A stretch of 64,000 nucleotides of DNA, taken from assembly GCA_903813345.2 (NCBI GenBank), contig CAIIXF020000003.1, forward strand, positions 26,735,248 through 26,799,247. The letters are read 5' to 3'. Shown here piece after piece: positions 49,651 through 59,722 of this stretch (positions are counted from its first letter, which is position 1; each line of letters opens with the position of its first letter). The stretch comes from Owenia fusiformis. Its lineage: Eukaryota; Annelida; Polychaeta; Sabellida; Oweniidae. The notes under the pieces are model-generated. The model was given only the letters and a program-made list of their open reading frames with translations, was not told the DNA's origin and did not search any database. Both the position numbers and the translations under genes were made by a program.

Positions 49651-52600
49651 CTGAAATTGACAAGGGATAACTTTAAAAGTGAACTTCATTGATGTATGAA
49701 GAACTGAAATTACGCAATGCTGGTACACAGTTCAATACATTTGTTTTATTGAAAGTGTGAACTGTCTCAAGAAGATGAACATAAAAACTAAATAAGGTCC
49801 ATCAAAGGATTAGGCTGAGCAAATGTTTTCATAACACTTTAAAAACAAAAGTGTACCCATGTTTCCTCAATTCCAAAATAGACCGACGAAAGTTCTTTTT
49901 TCACTTACCTCGGTTCGTAACTACAACATTTTTTGAAGCTGAAGAAACAAATCCTCTTTGCGAATGGTCCAACTCTCTTTAGTCTCTTCAAGAAGCCAAA
50001 TGCATCACTCTTGCAGACTGCTATCTCGCTGGTATTCTCCTTTCTGGCCTGCATGCGTCCTGTTCTACAACATTTTCTCTTCAGTAGAGGTATTTCTGTA
50101 ATATAAATTGTTGTTCATTGATTGAAAGACATTGAATAGTATTGCATTGTAGAATTACATAGGATACTGTTCACAATATATTTTATGGGCGACAATCGTG
50201 TTTCAACCAGTGATTATTTGCTCTATTAGTTATTTCTTGATTTTAACTTCTCAGAAATTATCATTATATCAGTGTGTGTCAGACTGACACGATGTTCTAT
50301 TATGAATTATTGTCATTTCTTGATTAATTGTATCATTCTTCAAAATCTTACTTTTTCCTTTACGTCTACGATGTTGTTCTTTCTTATGTTCACGTCCCGT
50401 GTCTTTCTGTATTCTCTCTTCTTCCTGTTCATCATCTGTGTCATCAGCTTCCAGCTCAGCAACACTTTCCTTTTCTACCTGCTCTACATCGGCATCACTG
50501 ATCTCACCTCCGGAGAACTCAATTTCAGAGATTTCATTGGCAACTTCCTCTAAATCTTCTTCCTAATTAAAAGTAAATGCAACTGTCTAAATGTGCGTTG
50601 AAATTAAAAAAAGGACGATATCAAATTATTGTTAATAATTAACTAATTATGTATATCAATACACCTTACCTCTTTGGTAGTCTTGTACATTGTAACTGTG
50701 GCGATCACTGGTTTAACTGTTGTTGTCGGTAGTCTGTAAAAAATAAAATTCAACATTTTTATTCAAGATTAACAATAAGGGGGTTGCCCAGAAACATTAT
50801 GTTTACTGTAAGATATGGTTAAATGATTTGCAATTATTAGCCTGAAAATCGTTAATTTCAACATTGCAAACAAATTCCCAAATGATGACTTTCTTATCAC
50901 TAATATGCCAAGTTCATATTATTTTAGTGATTCTTTACATTTATAAGGAAGAAGTTCTTAGTTTTTTTTAAAATAGGATAGAGGTGCCAAAAATTTACAA
51001 AATTGTTTTCTTATACTGTTATTTTGTTTCCCAATTTGGGAAATAATATTCGTACATCATTTTGGTGATAAAAAAATATTATCAAGTTCAAAATAATAAA
51101 GCTTACCTTGGAGGAGAAATTTTGCTGCAGCATTTATTGAATGATATGAAACAAATTCTCCTGGCCATTCCTGCCAACTTTCTGAACTTCATGACAAAAT
51201 CTTTGGCTCTGTTCCTGCATACTGCAGTTCTCTTGCTCTTCTTTGCAATGATGAATCCTGCTCTGCAGCAGTAATGCTTCAATATCTTTGCTGAAATGGA
51301 TATGAGTATATAAAGTTGATTTAATCGGAGTGATGGAATATGAATTTTTAGGGAAATGATCAAGGAGAATATCATGTCGATAGGGCGACAGGATTTTGAC
51401 TTGAATATTGATTCTATTTTCTGCTTATTTCCAAGGATAACACGTTATTATGGGATGAATACAGTTATATTGTGTCATATTTCCTCACCACCTGAAACAT
51501 GTTATAATTGTTAATTTAATTGCCTGTAAGTATTCAACCAAACCTTAATGTTTTAACATGAACCTTTCCAATAAGCAACTTATTAATAAGGTTTTTTGAT
51601 TTTTTAAAGCTGATCCTTCTCACCTCTCCCTCTTCCTCTGTGTCTTGGGTGGTTTTTATGTTTTCGTATCATGACCCGTGGTTTTTTCACTTCCTTACTA
51701 GAGTCAGCATCATCGCTGTCACCATGAGAGACCTCAACTCTCTCATTAAGTTCATCAACTGTGTCATCTTCCGCTTCTTTTAGATCATCTATCGTTAGTT
51801 CATCCTCGGAGAATTCTAGTTCATCAATTCCACCCATAACAATGTCAATGGAATTATATAATTCTTCGTTGGAGCCTGAGAAGGATATTTCTGTTGAGGA
51901 TTCTGATGTCGTAACAGTTGAAGGCATATGAGTAGGAGATGAAGTAGGTGTTGTTGTCCTGAAATTGTCAAGGAATCACTTTAAAAGTAAAAATAATTGA
52001 TACGTGAACTGAAACGACTCGGGAAATTCCGATACATAGCTAAATGCATTGGTTCTACTGAAAGAGTAACCTATTGTACAAGATCAGACTGAGCAAAGGT
52101 ACTCTAACTAAGTAAGATAGATTTCAATACGTTTTCCAATAAAAAGAGGTTTAAAATTGACACGATTGTTTCGTTTTGCTGTTTGCTATTTATGTTGTTT
52201 CCTAAACTGGGAAATAATATTCACACATCATTTGGGTGACCTAAAAATGATAATCAAATATAAAATATCAAAGCTTACTTTGGAGGTGAAATTTTACTGC
52301 AGCATTTATTGAATGATATGAAACAAATTCTCCTGGCCATTCCTGCCAACCTTCTGAACTTCATGACAAATTCTTTGGCTCTGTTCCTGCATACTGCGGT
52401 TTTGTTGCTCTTCTTTGCTATAATGAATCCTGCTCTACAGCAGAAATTCTTCAATAGCTTTGCTGAAATAAAAAATAAATGTATATAACTATATTGTGTC
52501 ATACTTCATTACCATTTGAAACGTATTACTATTGTTTATAATTGCATTATAAGTCTTCAATTATTGTTTCTGATTTGTTGATCTTACACTAAGTGTTTTA

Positions 52601-55600
52601 ACATGACCTTTTCGAATAAGTAACTTATTGATTAGTTTTTTTTGATTTTTTAAAATTAATCCTGCTCACCTCTTCCCCTTCCTCTGTATCTTGGGTGGTT
52701 TTTATGTTTTCGTCTCATGCCTGATGGTTTCTTTATGTCCTCACTGAGGTCATCTTCATCGCTGTCAATATCAGTGATCTCGACACTCTCATCAAGCTCA
52801 TCAACTGTGTCGTCTTCCGCTTCTTTTAGATCATCTATAGTTAGTTCATCCTCTGTGAATTCCAGTTCATCAATTTCATTCATCACAATATCAATGGAAT
52901 TATCTAGTTCGTTAGAGGCTGATAAGGATATGTCTGGTGAGGATTCTGATGTGGTTGTAGTTGTAGGCTTATGGGTAGAAGGTGTAGTAGTTGTTATCCT
53001 GAAATTGTCAAGGAATCACTCTAAGAGTGAAGATAGTTGATACATGAAGAACTGAAGGGACTCGAGAAATGCTGATAAATAGTTCAATACGCAGGTCCTA
53101 CTGAAAGTGTGAACAATTTCAAACAGTTGAACAATGAAAACTGAATAAGATGCATCAAAAGATCAGGCTTAGCAAAAGTGCTCTCATTCTTCAACATAAG
53201 GAGCTTGACTTTAAAAATATTAGTATATCCATATTTCCTCAAATTAGATCTGGGGGCGATTTTTACACTGTAGCTAACAATTCTTAGATAAAATCTCTGC
53301 TTTTAGTTCATAACTTGACACTAAATCCTAAGTTACAGCAATTCCAAAATTAGACCCACCTAGGTTCATAATTACAACATTTTTTGAAGCTGAAGAAACA
53401 AATCCTCTTTGCGAATGGTCCAACTCTCTTTAGTCTCTTCAAGAAGCCAAATGCATCACTCTTGCAGACTGCTATCTCGCTGGTATTCTCCTTTCTAGCC
53501 TGCATGCGTCCTGCTCTACAACATTTTCTTTTCAGCATAGGTATTTCTGTAATACAAAATATCGTTCATTGAGTGAGACACTATATTCTAGGATAATATT
53601 AGAAACAGTTACTATAAGTTTCACTGACATGTACCTTTCAATCACTGGGGATTTGTTATGCCATTAAACTTGCTTACATTCCATCGGTTTTTTATTTTAA
53701 TTCCTCGAAAATTATCACAACATTAATGCTTGTCGGTTCGACTGACAATGTGTGTTAAATGCCATATTTTTAATTATTGTTACTTCTTAATTGAATTATA
53801 ATTCTTTCAAACACTTACTTTTTCCTTTACGTCCATGATGGTGTTCCTTCTTATGTTCACCCTTAATTGGTCGTCTCGTATCTTTCTGTATTTTTCTCTC
53901 TTCTTGTTCATCATCTGTGTCATCAGATTCTAGCTCAGCAACACTTTCCCTTTCTGCCTGCTCTATATCGGCATCACTGATCTCACCTCCGGAGAACTCT
54001 ATTTCAGAGATTTCATTGGCAAATTCTTCTAAATCTTCTTCCTAATTAAAAGAAAATGCAACTGTCTAAATGGGCTTTAAACTTTGAAATGAATTTAAAA
54101 AAGGCTAATTCGAATTATGTAATGCTAGAAGGACTGTTCCACTTTAATTTATTCCTGTTGTTGTCTGGCTCGCTGAATACAATCTAACCTTGATTGGTAA
54201 TGATTGTAAAACTCATTTGTTCATAGGTGAAATGAATTATATATCATCTTATATCAATACACTTTACCTCTGTTGTAGTCTTGTAGATTGCAGTTGCTGT
54301 GTTTGATGGATTAACTGTTATTGGTGTAGGCCTGTGAAAAATAAAATTCAATTATTTTTATTTAAGATTAACTATTGTAAGATTTTCGAGAAGCGTCTAC
54401 TTTATTGAGAGGCTTTACTTTACATATAATTAAACATGATAAAAAATGGTTGAATAATTTGTAATGATTAGCCTAATAATGGTAAAATTTAACCTTAAAA
54501 GCAGCCTTTCCAAACTGAGAAATATATTATATCAGTTAAGTGACAAAAAATCATTATCAAATTTAAAATACCAAGGCTTACTTTGGTGGTGAAATTTTGC
54601 TGCAGCATTTATTGAATGATACGAAACAGATTCTCTTGGCCATTCCAGTTAACTTTCGCAACTTCATGTCAAAACCGTTGGCTCTATTCTTGCACACTAC
54701 AGTTCTCTTGCTCTTCTTTGCTGTGATAAATCCTGCTCTGCAGCAGTAATGCTTCAATATCTTTGCTGAAATAAATATCAATTAATGTAATTAATTATAT
54801 TATGTCATATTTCCCGAAGCATGTTCTTATTGTTCATTTTAATTGCACTTTTAGTTTCGTACTCTTGTTTCTGATTTGTCAATTTACACGATGCAATTTT
54901 TATTTTGTGAATTGAACCTGCTCACCCATTCCTCTTCCTCTTTGTCTTGGGTGGTGATTATGTTTTCGTCTCATGCCATCAGTGGCCCCAACACTTTCAT
55001 TAAGTTCATCAACTGTGTCATATTCTGCTTCTTTTAAATCATCCATCGTTAGTTCATCCTCGGAGAATTCCAGTTCATCAATATCATCCACCACAACGTC
55101 AATGGCATTATCAAGTTCTTCGTCGGAGGTTGCTGATATTTCTGATGAGGATTCTGCTGATGATGACCTAGATGATGATCTGGATGTTAGTGAGTCTTCA
55201 GATTCTTTCGAGTACTTGTCAGAACTCTCCTTTCTCCATCGAGTGTTAGTCATTTTAGCGTTAGCCTTCCATTCTTGTTTGGTGTCATTGAAGCAGTCAT
55301 AACGATCCTCACCTGGACAAATGGATAATTCAAGACACGTTCATGTGTATTCTGTTTATAACATGAATATACAAACCTACTTTGAAAGTTGTTCCTTATT
55401 AGAAATACTTTTTGTCTCGTTCCAAAATTTACAATTGATTAAGCCAGGATGTTTAGTTAGGTGTATTCTCTAGATAGTAAGCAAATACCACAACATACAC
55501 ATTACTTGGGTAAAACAATGGTTTACTGCGTATGCCCGGGTTAAAATTAGTTGTATAGGTGTTAACTGTTTTACCTTTAAAGTCGCAGCATTTTTCAATT

Positions 55601-58600
55601 GCAATATTTAGGCTGGGCTTGATCCATCTTCCACTATTTGTAGGTAGTCCCTTCTCGCACATCATGTCTACTCTCCGTTCCTTTAGATCTTGGAAACAAT
55701 ACAATCGTGCATTATCAGCCTACAACATCATATTAATGTCCATTAATGTTTTAAAATGAATTATGTAATAGATTTTAAAAGATGAAATAAAATGACCGTT
55801 ATTCACTTATTACATACAATCAACAAGTCAGTCAGTCAGTACATAAGTTTATATGTAAGCGTCTTTATCTTTAGTTATAACACCACATACCTGAGCACAA
55901 CATTTTTTGGTAGCATTCAGATTTTCCTGAGCTATCTCTTCAATGTCTGTCCCTTCATCCCCATCTAACTTTGCCCAGAACTGTTCAATACGGTGCCACA
56001 TGACTTTCCATCCCCATCGATTTAAGGTACCCATCTCTATGTCACTTTCCTCTCTAATCTTTGAACACATGTGCTCCACTCTTTCACTCCAGTCTTTGCT
56101 TCTCTAAAATGAATATTACAATGTATATAATTATATCAAATCAATGAGCAGAAACAATTTTTGAACCAGCCATCCATCAATGTCTTGCAAGATGCCTCAT
56201 CAGCAAAATAGCCAAGTTGCTCAAATGTGTACAAAATACTTAATTTTCATAGGTTTACTTACATACATCAGACAGATTGATTATTATTTTGATATGTACC
56301 TCATGGTGTCTGTGTCCTTGTCTCATTCTTTGTCCCCTGTGTGGTTGTAATTTTCCCATAACTGGTTTAAAGACCCTTTTGACTGCCTGTATACCCCGTT
56401 CTATATTTCTCCTCATTCCACCAGGGTTGCCATTGCCAGTCCTTTTTATCGTACCCTTTGCATTGTCTAAATGTGTTTTAACTGTTTTGTCAACCATTGC
56501 ATCCTCATCATCATCCACGTCATAATGTGATTCCTCGTCATCAAGGCCAATCATTTCCTTTTCATCACTCTGTACATCTGGGTCGTTGACATCATCAGTC
56601 ATCGGAGACGGTACAACATGATTGACAGATTTCTTTGGTATTTTGGGCTCACCTACGATATAAAAAGCGGTGAACATGAATTTCTTTCTTTCGGCAAAAT
56701 GTACCTTAATTCCAGCAGTGAAGAAATGATGTTTATAAATAATATTGATAGAAATGGTGGGCAAAATTATTTGTATTAAAATCTGCATATTATATGATAG
56801 AGTATATCTTTGAAAACAATAAAGAAATGACATTGCAATGACATGGCATATAATGGCGATGCATGAATTAAATCCTGGAGCCAAGTCACAACTCCATTTA
56901 GAATTTCAATTACTTTATGGCCCGCTAGACCATGTATAATTTTGAAAAGGATGAAGCTGTATAGATAAAATGTAGCTTAGATTGTGTAAAAAGATAATAT
57001 TCGATAAAGTATCGTATTATTTTAAGTATCGTATTATTTTTTACCTTGTATACACACTCTCTTTGTTAAATGGTCATCGTTGGCAAAGTGACTGGCCTCA
57101 TCGTCTGAGATAATAACAGCGCTGAAATCAAACATCATGGAGATTAATATTGTATGAGATCATATTCAATGAAATTGGCATCGATGGATGGATCATAATA
57201 AATGGAGATAGCATACAACATATCACACTCAATGAAAATAATATTAAGTTTTTAAAGAACTAGAATTATCAATCTAAAAATATATGAAAATTAAAATTAT
57301 TTTCATATGAAATGCTTCATGAAAATATTGTAAAAAGGATTTGTACATTCTTAATACCTTAATCTGACACATCCACATTCAGGAGTCGTCCATCTAATTG
57401 TTATTTTGGAGATTTGCTTTTTATTATCACCTCGATTTGTAATCATAAAGGGACATTCATCCAATGAGTGATACTTGTCATACGGCTTCTGGCGGAAATT
57501 GCCGAAACCACAAACTTTATCTTCGGACTCGGAGACCAGTCGAAATTTTAGGAAAGACTTCTTTGGGTTAAGAGATCTAACAGCAACTACAAATATACAA
57601 CATAAGTTAAGTACAAAATGTATATTTTTACATAAAGCAATAATCCATTTACACAAACATATTTCAAGTATATTTGATAAGAACATATTAGCAGTATCAC
57701 CGTCTTCAGTATTTTTGTCATCATCATTACAGGTCATTCGAATCTATCATGAAGCACAACAGTTTTTACTTTATTTCACGATAATTCCCCGATTTGAAAG
57801 TCACCTATATCTGACAAAGAATATGGATGGCCATCTGCTTTCTCAATTTTAATAAATTTGAACATTGTTGCATTTTAAATCTTCAGTTTTCAATATATTA
57901 TATGATAAGATTATCTCAATTTTGTTTTTAATACAAGAATCTAGTGCAAAAGATATGTTTTCAACTTGTGTAATCAATTCCCGTCATTTCATTGGCCTTA
58001 CAAAAGGAACTTTCAGAAGAATAATCAGAATGGCAGAAATGAACAAACCTTTAACATCCCAGACAATGACCTGGGTGACATTTGAAACATTGTCCAAGTA
58101 GGCAAACTGAATGACTTACCATTGTATTCTTTTAATGGCATGAGCTCCTCTCCAGGCTTTGTACCATAGATTATCAGGTCATACATGGGAGTATTAATTC
58201 TCCACAGTTTGTTTTCCTCGGGCTTCGAGTATTCTGGTACACGAGGGGGACATTGTGCAATTACTGGAATAAAGAATATAGTTTATTAGAAAGCTATTAC
58301 ACCGTTTTGGAAACAGTTTTTACACCACTCCAATGCGGATCCGAGGAATTCATTTAAAAAACACTATTAATGCATTTACAATACGATACTCGCTGTAGTT
58401 TTATGAAAGGTTCTTGATCCGAAGTCATTGTTTACTTGAAGAACGGTGCTTTCTAGCTACTTTGAAGTCAATTGTGACTACAGATATAAACGCACACAGT
58501 ATAAACGTAGGTTACTTGGTGTATCATATGTAGATTATTTGCACTGATTCAAACCGATGTTCTCACAGTCGATACCCACGGCTCCGGTTGGGATGTAATT

Positions 58601-59577
58601 TAATTTTGTTTGTTAATTTTTATTTATTTATTTGCCATACACTTTTTAAACAGTGGCACAATCGAAAAGTTCCAGTGCGGCGGTACATATACAACAAATC
58701 ACATTAAAGACATAATCACATTAAAGACATAAAATTCAATGCAGATAAGTAACATATTATGTTAAATTGTACACATGTTATGAATTTAGAATATCGTTAT
58801 TAACGGTTACTTAATTTTTTTGACACACTTGTGGAACAAGAAACCATTTACTTCATCCCAGGGCTCTTCTTTTATAGCTTTGATATTAAGAATGACATCA
58901 AATTTGAAGCAAACACTGATCTGGAATACAAGTTTCTACTTGCTAGTGTTTTAAAGAAATGATTGTTGTTGATACAATTATCAGGATTTCTTGCCAGACT
59001 CAACTGAGGACAAAAGTAAGCGGAGAAAACTTATCATTGTACCAATAAATGCTCGATACTAATGTTATGGAAAGAAATGAAGTTGGTTAGATTTATATAA
59101 TATCGAAATATCATTTGCTCCCTCGAAAAGTCGATTGCACGTTGATAAAACGGGTACATCTACGAAAATGAGCTGACACCCCACATCAAGTGACAAAAAA
59201 CAAGGAATATCAAAAAAAAAAAAACAATAAAAGAAACATTAAAGAGAATAATCATTCAAATGTAAAACAAACCACAAATATCCCAAAATGTATCTCCTTG
59301 AATGTGAAGAAATGTCGGATTATACTTTTTGTATACCATTCCAAAATGTTATCACAATTTAAACCACTCGACCTTATATGAAGAACAAAGTAAAAAAAAA
59401 TATTCATTTTGTGCCATCGACAATAGTTGTAGATACTTTTGTAGTATACAAGATATAACAGTCTTCGTTTCAAGTAATGATTCAAAGGTTCAACATCAAA
59501 ACAGAATGCTTACGTCGCATAATTTGCTTACCTTGCTGAATGACTATAAGACACATTGCCAAAGTTATGGACCCCAT
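49539..59577 (-). CDS. Secreted Reeler / albumin-like / 5x anaphylatoxin-like protein, complete 20-exon gene
   Basis: Gene model built by reading splice sites on the minus strand. Exons: 59577-59532, 58263-58120, 57586-57358, 57121-57045, 56652-56300, 56103-55891, 55719-55575, 55312-54926, 54765-54582, 54331-54268, 54041-53819, 53546-53360, 52998-52670, 52462-52279, 51958-51624, 51290-51107, 50733-50670, 50562-50352, 50095-49909, 49650-49539. All introns are GT-AG, all 19 junctions agree in phase, and the coding length is 3,858 nt (1,285 aa plus stop). Order: signal peptide (1-15), Reeler-like domain (about 18-165), acidic then basic linker (166-283), albumin-like cysteine domain (about 284-415), then five basic CC...C...C...CC modules (about 533-592, 690-750, 862-921, 1035-1094, 1188-1248) between acidic linkers, and an acidic Tyr-rich tail. 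No membrane segment is seen after the signal peptide, so it should be secreted. Function is not known; Reeler and anaphylatoxin-like domains suggest defence or extracellular matrix. The exon model is strong; domain names rest on visual pattern matching. Confidence 0.85.
49909..50095 (-). CDS. Exon 19: anaphylatoxin-like module 5 (type B)
   Basis: 187 nt, nearly identical to exon 12 in protein (KRKCCRTGRMQARKEN...CFFSFKKCCSYEPR). The near identity at DNA level suggests a recent duplication or gene conversion. Confidence 0.65.
50352..50733 (-). CDS. Exons 17-18: Thr-rich segment and acidic linker
   Basis: Exon 50733-50670 (64 nt, RLPTTTVKPVIATVTMYKTT) and exon 50562-50352 (211 nt, EEDLEEVANEISEIEFSGGE... 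ending KKEQHRRRKGK). These are copies of exons 10-11; exon 18 is 12 nt (four codons) shorter than exon 11. Confidence 0.75.
51107..51290 (-). CDS. Exon 16: anaphylatoxin-like module 4 (type A)
   Basis: 184 nt. CCRAGFIIAKKSKRTAVC, a 21-residue basic gap, then CFISFNKCC. The closest relative is exon 14. Confidence 0.65.
51624..51958 (-). CDS. Exon 15: Thr-rich acidic linker
   Basis: 335 nt. It opens with KTTTPTSSPTHMPSTVTTSE, continues with the shared acidic block (IDELEFSEDELTIDDL) and ends RKHKNHPRHRGRGR, a dense basic stretch directly before the next cysteine module. Confidence 0.75.
52279..52462 (-). CDS. Exon 14: anaphylatoxin-like module 3 (type A)
   Basis: 184 nt, same phases as exons 9 and 16. 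Cysteine frame CCRAGFIIAKKSN...C...C-FISFNK-CC. Few changes from the other two type-A copies. Confidence 0.65.
52670..52998 (-). CDS. Exon 13: Thr-rich acidic linker
   Basis: Starts with a mucin-like Thr/Pro run (TTTTPSTHKPTTTTTSE), a candidate for O-glycosylation. It then carries the acidic block IDELEFTEDELTIDDL and ends basic (KHKNHPRYRGRGR). Paralogous to exons 8 and 15. Confidence 0.75.
53360..53546 (-). CDS. Exon 12: anaphylatoxin-like module 2 (type B)
   Basis: 187-nt exon. The module begins KRKCCRAGRMQARKEN and ends RICFFSFKKCCNYEPR, with the same CC...C...C-x6-CC frame as type A but a distinct sequence subfamily. Nearly identical to exon 19, which has the same length and phases. Highly basic. 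Confidence 0.65.
53819..54331 (-). CDS. Exons 10-11: Thr-rich segment and acidic linker
   Basis: Exon 54331-54268 (64 nt) gives a short Pro/Thr segment (KPTPITVNPSNTATAIYKTT). Exon 54041-53819 (223 nt) gives an acidic block (EEDLEEFANEISEIEFSGGE...) ending in basic HHHGRKGK just before the next cysteine module. The pair recurs as exons 17-18 (64 and 211 nt). Confidence 0.75.
54582..54765 (-). CDS. Exon 9: anaphylatoxin-like module 1 (type A)
   Basis: 184-nt exon (phase 1 in, phase 2 out) encoding CC-x15-C-x21-C-x6-CC with the CCRAG start and CFVSFNKCC end. The anaphylatoxin signature has CC-x(2)-[GAP], a central C and C-x(6,7)-CC. The gap between the third and fourth cysteines is longer here than in C3a or fibulins, so I call it anaphylatoxin-like. 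The module is very basic (many Lys/Arg, few acids). Exons 14 and 16 have exactly the same length and close sequence. Confidence 0.65.
54926..55312 (-). CDS. Exon 8: end of albumin-like domain and Ser-rich acidic linker
   Basis: Begins GEDRYDCFNDTKQEW, completing the preceding cysteine domain. It then runs into an Arg/Ser stretch (SLTSRSSSRSSSAESSSE), a strongly acidic block (IDELEFSEDELTMDDLKEAE) and a basic end (MRRKHNHHPRQRGRGM). The acidic block is repeated nearly unchanged in exons 13 and 15, so this exon is the founder or a copy of the linker unit placed before each type-A cysteine module. Confidence 0.75.
55575..56103 (-). CDS. Exons 6-7 (running into exon 8): albumin-like cysteine domain
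   Basis: Exons 56103-55891 and 55719-55575, with the last cysteine in the start of the next exon. The cysteine order is C (EHMCSKIRE), about 50 helical residues rich in Trp, CC-x9-C-F (KKCCAQADNARLYCFQDL), x12-C (MMCEKG), x22-CC-x8-C-F (EKCCDFKGEDRYDCFNDT). This C...CC-xn-C...C...CC-xn-C arrangement with helical spacers is the serum-albumin/ECM1-type half-domain pattern. Exon 6 is phase 0 at both ends. It could instead be an unnamed helical cysteine domain. Confidence 0.55.
56300..56652 (-). CDS. Exon 5: acidic-to-basic linker
   Basis: One 353-nt exon, about 118 residues without cysteine. The first half is very acidic (DDVNDPDVQSDEKEM, then a run of Asp/Glu around YDVDDDED). The second half is very basic with many Arg/Lys/His and ends HRGQRMRQGHRHHE. 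Likely an unstructured spacer; the basic tail could hold proprotein-convertase sites, which is inference. Confidence 0.75.
57045..58263 (-). CDS. Exons 2-4: Reeler-like domain
   Basis: Three exons (58263-58120, 57586-57358, 57121-57045) encode about 150 residues that fit the Reeler (Reelin N-terminal) domain: an opening QCPPRVPEYS, a central Tyr/Lys-Pro-Gly-Glu stretch (YGTKPGEELMPL), a VCGFGNFRQ strand, DECPFMITNRG, and the typical closing strand KITIRWTTPECGCVRLR, which matches the W-x-x-P...GC/V-x-F/L-R ending of the family. Reeler domains occur in spondins, reelin, DOMON/ferric reductase proteins and small invertebrate defence proteins. The exon edges are AG|/GT with matching phases 1, 2 and 1. 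Confidence 0.7.
58560..59190 (-). repeat. Possible 3' fragment of a non-LTR retroelement in intron 1
   Basis: Read on the minus strand it ends with GGCAAATAAATAAATAAAAA, the short tandem tail common to CR1/L2-like elements. No clear coding remains. Confidence 0.3.
59532..59577 (-). CDS. Exon 1: signal peptide of the Reeler/anaphylatoxin-like gene
   Basis: Starts with ATG at 59577-59575 and encodes MGSITLAMCLIVIQQ, a short hydrophobic leader, before a perfect GTAAGC donor in phase 1. This ATG was chosen because it opens directly into a signal-like segment, lies about 140 bp downstream of a TATA box on the same strand, and its phase fits exon 2. Confidence 0.75.
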
Positions 59578-59714
59578 ACTGGATGTTACGTCCGTGAGCG
59601 TCGTGATCTTGAATGTTGACGTTCGGTAAATCACTGCTTTTGTTCTTGCTGCAGAGTGTTCTTTGGCTCAGATCGTCTGTCGCTGTTGTGATACTCTTTA
59701 ATCTGACACTTCGA

Positions 59715-59722
59715 TTTATATA
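59715..59722 (-). promoter_or_regulatory. Candidate TATA box of the Reeler/anaphylatoxin-like gene
   Basis: Read on the minus strand this is TATATAAA, about 140 bp upstream of the chosen ATG. It predicts a start site about 30 bp downstream and a 5' leader of roughly 110 nt. No other core element was recognised. Confidence 0.45.

Noticed and set aside
52717-53302. Plus-strand Ser-rich open frames opposite the acidic linker exons (52717-53040, 54973-55302)
   Set aside because: Antisense shadows of the Asp/Glu-rich coding exons (GAT/GAA read as ATC/TTC/TCA).
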